This document shows, piece after piece, positions 57,621 to 64,000 of a stretch of DNA of 64,000 nucleotides. The notes beneath the pieces were generated by a model that saw only the letters and a program-made list of their open reading frames with translations, ran no database searches and was not told the DNA's origin. A program made the translations under genes and the position numbers. The first letter of the stretch is position 1; every line of letters begins with the position of its first letter. The DNA lies in assembly GCF_036850765.1 (NCBI RefSeq), contig NC_089493.1:268191034-268255033 (forward strand). The letters are read 5' to 3'. This DNA is from Saccopteryx bilineata (lineage: Eukaryota; Chordata; Mammalia; Chiroptera; Emballonuridae).

Positions 57621-58829
57621 GATTGCAGAGGCACACAGGTGGAACCAGGGAGGACAGAGAGGAGCTAGTGCCATATCCAATCCCAGAGACATCAACTTGT
57701 CCAAAATCTCCAGAGGGAACCTGTGGCAGCCGGTCTCCGAGGATGACGCCATTTAACCCCACCTCCTAGTGGTCACATCCTTGTGTAGTCCCTTCCCACA
57801 GCGAACTGATGCTGGCCGGGGCCTGCTTTAACCAATGGAAGGCAGTAGAAGTAACCTTTTGTGCTGAGACCAGACAGCTTCCATTTCTGTAATTGTTGGG
57901 AGCTCTACACCATGCTGAGATCCAGTTCCCTGTAAGAGTTTGGACAATTAGAAGAGGCCCATGGAGAGGATGAGCTATTTCAGTTTGACCTCCAGATATC
58001 CCAGATTCTGTGAGCATCTGCCTGAAATCACTTGAGAGACTATAAGCCAGACCAACAGAAGAACTTCCCAGTTAAGCCACAGAATTGAAAGATAATGTGA
58101 TTGTTGTCAGTTTAAGCCCCTAAATTTTCAGGTGGTTTGTTTGCAGCCATAGGCAACTGAAACATATAACATCAAATAATAGACTTGAGTGATATTGCTA
58201 ATAAATTGACCTGGCAGGTATCATACACAATCATCCAGATGGCCCCTTATTTTCTGAAAGGTGAACTGAGATTCGCAGGGCTTTTACTGGGCAATTTTTT
58301 CAAATCTGTGATTGCAGAATGTCTATAAACATTATTTGCCCCTTATGCATTGTTTATAAAGCTGGTTCTACTAACATGATTTATGGGCAAACTTTCTTTT
58401 TCATCTTGTATACCATATTTCCTGCCTTATGCTTGGTGTTCATTAAACAGATGCTCTGTTCTATATAAATGGTGAAATAAACTAGGCTTAAAAGCCATTT
58501 TTAAAGGGCTTATTATGTTTGATTTGTTGTTTTGAAACCATGGGCACACGGGCACTGAGTTCACAATGGCGAAAAACAAACCAATGAACTCCTGGAAAAA
58601 TGGTACATTGAACACATGAAAGTTATTTTTCTTTATCTTGTCTTTTCACTTTACATGTTATGGGCTCAATTGCGTTGTCCCCTGACCCCAGTTGTTTTGT
58701 TTTTAGTTCTCTGATACGTTTTGGTGTGCAGTGGGTGTTGAATCTTAGGGTTGTTGTTTTTCTTTGTTTTGTTTTGTTTTTTGCATGTGTTGAACTTCAA
58801 TTTTTGACATTTGTTCTGGGGCCATACTT
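57621..58829. other. unassigned non-coding DNA
   Basis: No gene recognised. 57690-58160 contains short frames on the minus strand without domains. The G/C content falls toward the L1 at 58830. Confidence 0.35.
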
Positions 58830-59127
58830 GAAAAGGACTATCTTTTCTCTATTAAATTGCCTTTGCATCTTTGTCAAAAACCAGTTGAGTATATTTATAT
58901 GGGTCAGTATTAGGGTTCTCCAGAGTAACAGAAATGATAGGGATAAACATATAAATATAAATAATATAAAACATAAGATTTCTATTTTCTACTTTGTTCC
59001 TTTTCAGAATTACTTTGGCTATTCTAATTCCTTTGCATTCCCATATAAATTTTAGAACTTGCTTGTAAATATTTATAAAAACATTGGTAGAATTTTGTTT
59101 AGGATGACATTGAATCTATAGATATAG

Positions 59128-59161
<34 letters not shown>

Positions 59162-59750
59162 AGGGGGATTGACATCTTAGCAATGTTGAATTTTCTAATC
59201 CATGAGCATGGTATATGTCTTCATTCTGAACTTCACTGATTTCTCATTAATATTTTATACTTTTCAGGGTACAAATGCGGCAAATATTTGCTACCTTTTT
59301 CTAATTTCTAAGTGTACCTCTTGAGACAGCATGTAGTGGTTTCTTCAGTTTTGTTTAAAGTATCACTATTCTTAATTGGAGTAGTTAGGCCATTTAAATT
59401 TTATGTAATTATTTATATATTTAGCTTTAAGTCTCCCACATTTCCATCTGTTTATTTTCCATGGTGACACATTTCCTGCCTTGTTGTGTGGTTAGTTGTT
59501 ACTGTTCTTAGTATTGCTTTTTACTTTCCCTAATGGTTTCTCATCTATTCCTTCGTTACTTCACACTCGATGCTTCATCACTAAACCTTCATGATTCCGC
59601 CTTCTCAGTTATCTAACACTTTACATTTCTCACTTCACAAGAATATAATCCTATTTGTCACTTCAGAACGTGATCCATTTATCTATCCCTATACTTTGTA
59701 GCAATCGTTAATGTGTCTATTACTTTTACATGTTTTATCAACTCCAACCT
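58830..59750 (-). mobile_element. old L1 ORF2 fragment, antisense
   Basis: On the plus strand antisense L1 reads TTAAATTGCCTTTGCATCTT, TTTGTCAAAAACCAGTTGAG, CTTTGGCTATTCTAATTCCT, GACATTGAATCTATAGATAT and TTGACATCTTAGCAATGTTG, then a later ORF2 part around 59300-59530. A microsatellite splits it at 59131-59158. About 100 bp at 58915-58985 does not follow L1. Confidence 0.8.
59131..59158. repeat. GT microsatellite
   Basis: About 14 GT units within the old antisense L1. Confidence 0.93.
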
Positions 59751-59760
59751 TATTTATTTA

Positions 59761-60051
59761 TTTTTTTTAAGATGAGAAGAAAGGAGATAGTGAAGCAGAC
59801 TCCTGCATGCGTCCTGACTGGGATCTACCTGGCAACCTCCCTCTGGGGCCAATTCTCGAATCAACCCATCTTTAGAGCCTGGGGCTAATGCACTTGGACC
59901 AACCGAACCTTGCTATAGGAGGAGAAAAGAGAGGGAAGGGGGAGAAGGGGAAGCAGACGATTGCTTCTCCTGTGTGCCCTGACCAGAAGTCAAACCCGGG
60001 ACTTCCACACACCAGGCCAACACTCTATTCAATCAACCATGTGCCAGGGCC
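59761..60051 (-). mobile_element. old type 1-related tRNA-derived SINE
   Basis: Minus-strand copy with a head (reversed GCCCTGGCACATGGTTGATT) and B-box-like region, and the segment GGATCTACCTGGCAACCTCC shared with the old SINE at 2005-2242. It lacks the GC-rich CCACCAGGGGG modules of type 1. It may represent the ancestor of, or a sister to, type 1. Possible target-site duplications start with TCAACTC. Confidence 0.82.
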
Positions 60052-60081
60052 TCAACTCTCCTTGCCAGTGCCATAATTTTT

Positions 60082-60515
60082 TTTTTTTTTTTCTTTTTCT
60101 GAAGCTGGAAACGGGGAGAGACAGTCAGACAGACTCCTGCATGCGCCCGACCGGGATCCACCCGGCACGCCCACCAGGGGCGATGCTCTGCCCACCAGGG
60201 GGCGATGCTCTGCCCCTCCGGGGCGTCGCTCTGCCCACCAGGGGGCGATGTTCTGCCCCTCCGGGGCGTCGCTCTGCCGCAACCAGAGCCACTCTAGCGC
60301 CTGGGGCAGAGGCCAAGGAGCCATCCCCAGCGCCGGGGCCATCTTTGCTCCAATGGAGCCTTGGCTGTGGGAGGGGAAGAGAGAGACAGAGAGGAAGGAG
60401 GGGAGGGGGGTGGAGAAGCAAATGGGCGCTTCTCCTATGTGCCCTGGCCGGGAATCGAACCCAGGTGCCCCACACGCCAGGCGGACGCTCTACCGCTGAG
60501 CCAACTGGCCAGGGC
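60082..60515 (-). mobile_element. type 1 tRNA-derived SINE with expanded internal modules
   Basis: Minus-strand copy, about 434 bp plus tail. Target-site duplications CCATAATTTTT lie at 60071-60081 and 60516-60526. The GC-rich array holds five modules: CCCACCAGGGG(G)CGATG-type units alternate with CCCCTCCGGGGCGTCG-type units. CTCF-like cores are at 60192-60207 and 60235-60250, with a weaker one at 60171-60185. The 186-codon frame over the region is SINE read-through. Confidence 0.96.
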
Positions 60516-60529
60516 CCATAATTTTTGCT

Positions 60530-61620
60530 TTAAATAGCCATTTGTCTCTTGAAGGAAATTATAAGAAACAAAAAATACAATGTTTTATATTTACGACTTA
60601 TTTATCATTTATGATATTTTTCATTCCTGAAGAGAGTCAAATTTTCCTTATGTTTTCTCTTGTTTTTGAAGGTATTTTTCTGGGTATAGAATTCTAATTT
60701 GAAAGTCTTTCTGCTCTCAGGCTTTAAAAATATTGCTCCTCTGCATTCTGGCTTGCAATGTTTCAATCAATAGCGTGCTGTCATTTTTATCTTTGTTCCT
60801 CTTTAAGACATTTGTCTTTTTCCTTTGGACACCTGAAAGGGTGTTCTGTTTATTAATATTTTTAATCATTTGCTTATGATTTGTTTTGGTGTGCTTTGCT
60901 TCATGTTTCTGGAACTTAGGGTTTGTTGAGTTGCGTGGTTCTGCGGATCTGTAGTGTCAATTAAAAAAAAATCATTCCACTGGGACTAGGGAGGAAAGTT
61001 ATTGTGGTTTCCATTGTCATTTTCCTAATGACTAATGATGCTGACAGTCTGTTCATGTACCAGCTTTATATCTTCTCTGGTGAGACATTTGTTCAAATCT
61101 TTTATTCATTTATTTAAATTGGGTTTTGTGTAACTTTTTACTGAGTATACATTTAAAAATATATATATTCTACATACAAGTTCTGTTGATATATATTTGC
61201 AAATATTTTCTTCTAGTTCATTCCTTAAAAACCTTGACAGAGTTTTTAAAGGAGAAAAGTTTTTAATTTTGATAAAATGTAATTTATTGACTTTGGGTCA
61301 TATTAAGAAATATTTGTGAAACCTAATGTCACTAAGATTTTATCATGTATCTTCTGGTAGTTCTGGCTTTTACATTTAGGTATATGATTCATTTTTACCT
61401 AATTTTTATATGGTAAGAGTCGGGATGCAGGTTTTTGACTATGGCTATATAAATGTTCAAGCAAAATTTATTGAAAAGGTTATTCAGCATTGAATTGCCT
61501 TGTTAGCTTTAATCTCTCCACAGCTGTTTTTAAGCTTTGCTAGGTGTGACAAGAGCGGTCTTTAAGTTAATTTTGTCCCACTATTAAGTTTATCCTTTTG
61601 AGCAGTCTACTTGATGCCCT
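60530..61620 (-). mobile_element. old L1 fragments, antisense
   Basis: 60540-60960 matches an L1 part (TTCTGGGTATAGAATTCTAA, TCCTCTGCATTCTGGCTTGC, TTATCTTTGTTCCTCTTTAA). 60990-61545 matches the ORF2 end (AGTCTGTTCATGTACCAGCT, GCAAATATTTTCTTCTAGTT, TTGATAAAATGTAATTTATT and TTTATTGAAAAGGTTATTCA). The junction near 60965 joins non-adjacent L1 parts, so two insertions or a deletion are present. Confidence 0.75.
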
Positions 61621-62007
61621 TGATTTATGAGGTTTTCCACTCTGGTAAGAACATGGAGTGTTCCCACTCAATGTAATTTCTCAATATTATTCTGTCTGCT
61701 CCTTCTTGGTTGTTCTTTTCCAGCCTTGGCGTTTTTCTCACCACTGGTGCTGATTGGTGCTCAGCTGAAGCTCAAGGGGAGTCCTCTGCATCCCCAGAGC
61801 TCTCTGTGTGCAGCTGTCTCACCGTCAGCAGTCCGTGGACTATAGCCTTCCATGGCTTCTTCAGTCTCCCAGCTCGGTCACCTAAACAAAGGTAGTGTGT
61901 TGACTTCACGTGTTCCCTCGCTAGGTTGTAATCTGGGACAAACATAGAAAGTACCTCATTTATTTCCTCTTCCATAGAGATCATTGCTGTATATGCTGCC
62001 CAGTTTT

Positions 62008-62442
62008 GTTTTTGTTTTGTTTTTTAAGACTATAGAGCCTTCTTTTTTTTTTTTTTTTTTGTATTTCTCCGAAGCTGGAAATGGGGAGAGACAGTCAGAC
62101 TCCCGCATGCGCCCAACCGGGATCCACCCGGCACGCCCACCAGGGGGCGACGCTCTGCCCACCAGGGGGCGATGCTCTGCCCCTCTGGGGCATCGCCCTG
62201 CCGCGACCAGAGCCACTCCAGCACCCGGGGCAGAGGCCAAGGAGCCATCCCCAGCGCCCGGGCCATCCTTGCTCCAATGGAGCCTCAGCTGCGGGAGGGG
62301 AAGAGAGAGACAGAGAGGAAGGAGAGGGGGAGGGGGTGGAGAAGCAGATGGACGCTTCTCCTGTGTGCCCTGGCCGGGAATCGAACCCGGGACTTCTGCA
62401 CGCCAGGCCGACGTTCCACCACCGAGCCTACCGGCCAGGGCC
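62008..62442 (-). mobile_element. type 1 tRNA-derived SINE with a double tail
   Basis: Minus-strand copy with head reading GCCCTGGCCGGTAGGCTCGG (reversed). Between the poly(T) at 62042-62060 and the left target-site duplication lies AAGACTATAGAGCCTTC (62025-62041) and then a second T-rich run at 62008-62024. Target-site duplications are TATGCTGCCCAGTTTT (61992-62007) and TATGCTGCTCAGTTTT (62443-62458), one mismatch. CTCF-like cores lie at 62137-62152 and 62159-62174. Confidence 0.94.
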
Positions 62443-62927
62443 TATGCTGCTCAGTTTTTATTTGTTTCAGGTAGGAGGGTAAACCTTGTCACTTTTACTC
62501 CATCATTGGCAGAAGATAAACCATCTGTTGATTAATTTTTTAATGTTAAAACCATCTTAAATCTTAGACTCTTAGAATAATCATAATTTGGTTGTGATGT
62601 GTTATCATTTTCTACTATGCTAAATTTTCATTGATAGTATTTTCTTTGGGATTTAAAAAAACTGTTTAGGAATAAGATTGGCCTGTATTTTTCCTTTCTT
62701 GCAAAGTCCTTATAAAGTTTGGATGCAAAATGATGCTGACCTAAAACTAATTGAAAAGTGGCATCTCTTTTTCTATTTCCTGAAAGACTGTATATAAAAG
62801 TGGCACACTGTGTATGAAAGTGGCACTAATCTTTATTAAATAATTAGTAGAGTTCATCAATGATCATTTCAGACTGAGAAATTATTAAATTTTAGATTTC
62901 AGTTCTTTAATAACTATCAGACTATTT

Positions 62928-63463
62928 ACTTTACTATTATTATTATTATTATTATTTTTAGCAAGAGAGACAAAGAGAGAGAGAGAGACAGAAAGAGGGA
63001 CAGACAGGAAGGAGAGAGATGAGAAGCATGAATTCTTCGTTGTAGCACCTTAGTTGTTCATTGATTGCTTCTCATATATGCCTTGACTGGGGTCTACAGC
63101 AGAGCGAGTGACCTCTTGCTCAAGTCAGCAACCTGTGGCTCATGCCAGCAACCTTGGGCTTCAAGCCAGTGACCTTTGGGCTCAAGCCAGCCACTTGAGC
63201 AAGAGTGACCTCTTGCTCAAGTCAGCAACCTGTGGTTCATGCCAGCAACCTTGGGCTTCAAGCCAGTGACCTTTGGGCTCAAGCCAGCCACCATGGGGTC
63301 GTGTCTATGATTCCATGCTCAAGCCAGTGACCATGCGATCAAGCTGGTGAGCCTGAACTCAAACCAGATGAACCCCTGCTCAAGCCAGCAACCACAGGAT
63401 TTTGAACCTGGGTCCTCTGCATCCCAGGCTGACACTATACACTGTGCCACCAACTGGTCAGGC
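62928..63463 (-). mobile_element. expanded tRNA-derived SINE related to type 2
   Basis: Minus-strand copy with head at right (reversed GCCTGACCAGTTGGTGGCAC), a body with GAGAAGCATGAATTCTTCGT, and an (ATT)n tail at 62934-62957. Perfect target-site duplications AACTATCAGACTATTT lie at 62912-62927 and 63464-63479. It is about 190 bp longer than ordinary type 2 copies because of internal repeats, including a direct 97-bp step (63106 and 63203). Confidence 0.93.
63106..63292. repeat. 97-bp internal tandem duplication of a SINE
   Basis: Two units of about 89 matching bases start at 63106 and 63203 (GAGTGACCTCTTGCTCAAGT). They differ by one base (GTGGCTC versus GTGGTTC). Each unit is itself made of related blocks such as CAAGCCAGTGACC. 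Confidence 0.93.
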
Positions 63464-64000
63464 AACTATCAGACTATTTCAATTTTCAATTTCTTCATGT
63501 CTTCAGTTTTGGTAAGTTTTACTTTACTAGAAATATATCCACTTATTTTGAACATCAATTATATTGGTGTGAACTTATTTATATTAGCTTCTTACTTGGT
63601 GTTAAGAAGTGCAGACATGACCCCTTTTTTTATCCTAACTTTGGCTACTTTTTTCTTTCTCTTTTCTTGATCAGTCTTACAAATGAATTTATAAATTTTA
63701 TTATTGTTTTTCTATTACCAATATTTAAGTTTATTGACATTCTCCATTTTATGTTTATGTTTATCTTTAGTATAATAGTTTCTGATTTCATTGTTATTAT
63801 AAATATTTTCTTCTTTCTTTGTGGAATTAATTTACTTTTGTTTTACTTATTCTTGAAATGGATGCTTTATTCATTGACTTTCACTTCCCTAAATTATACA
63901 TTTAAAGCTATATATTTTCAATGAAGTTTTTTTTTAGTTGCATAAGGTTTAACATGTTATAGTTTCTATTTTCATTATCATTTAGTTTAATTCTAGTTTT

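Larger units (their letters stand above)
62520..64000 (-). mobile_element. old L1-like DNA, antisense, split by a SINE
   Basis: AT-rich sequence resembling antisense old L1 ORF2 (TTCTTTGGGATTTAAAAAAA, GGAATAAGATTGGCCTGTAT, TTTCTTGATCAGTCTTACAA). The type 2-related SINE at 62928-63463 divides it. The right edge runs out of the window. Confidence 0.5.

Noticed and set aside
59961..60521. 186-codon frame across two SINEs
   Set aside because: Entirely SINE sequence; similar translations appear at every type 1 copy.

Overview
The window is a stretch of mammalian nuclear DNA that appears free of protein-coding genes. Almost all recognisable content is transposable-element DNA of several ages. I found no open frame with the features of a host exon. 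The longest frames lie inside SINEs, LINE fragments or simple repeats. It is best read as intergenic or deep intronic sequence.

Organism: two abundant, lightly diverged tRNA-derived SINE types dominate. Type 1 opens with GCCCTGGCCGGTTGGCTCAG and is about 380-400 bp. Type 2 opens with GCCTGACCAGG and is about 340 bp. Both resemble, from memory, the SINEs of rhinolophoid (horseshoe-type) bats. Young L1 3' ends, young hAT elements and a mariner-type element fit a bat. The genus-level reading is inference; the mammalian reading (MIR, L2, ERVL, MLT1-type LTRs, L1) is secure.

Layout. 1-12 kb: an old SINE with a hairpin end, a young L1 3' end with target-site duplications (TSDs), a short hAT MITE, an old antisense L1 split by a type 1 SINE, several MIRs, a truncated hAT, an L2 and a 65-bp minisatellite. 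12-13.1 kb: a CpG-containing, repeat-poor block that looks like a conserved regulatory element. 15.2-17.6 kb: a decayed ERVL gag-pol remnant. 17.7-18.3 kb: a mariner-type element carrying an L1 fragment. 20.0-20.5 kb: an AT-rich, repeat-free candidate enhancer. 22.7-29.3 kb: five SINEs and an hAT element with 8-bp TSDs that hosts one of them. 30-41 kb: LTR-like repeats, MIR, two SINEs, a 129-bp duplication, large TG and TTTC microsatellites and a solo LTR. 41-49.5 kb: an L1 with a 3' transduction-like tail, MLT1-type LTRs split by SINEs, L2 pieces and a 5'-truncated SINE. 51.3-57.6 kb: a deep nest, with L2 interrupted by a 5.6-kb old L1 that itself holds at least four later insertions. 58.8-64 kb: antisense old L1 DNA cut by four SINEs.

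The most interesting signal is in the type 1 SINEs. Most copies carry one to three copies of a sequence very close to the CTCF core motif, CCACCAGGGGGCGATG, inside a 21-22-bp tandem module whose number varies between loci. This family could therefore be spreading and amplifying candidate CTCF sites. That idea rests on sequence resemblance only.
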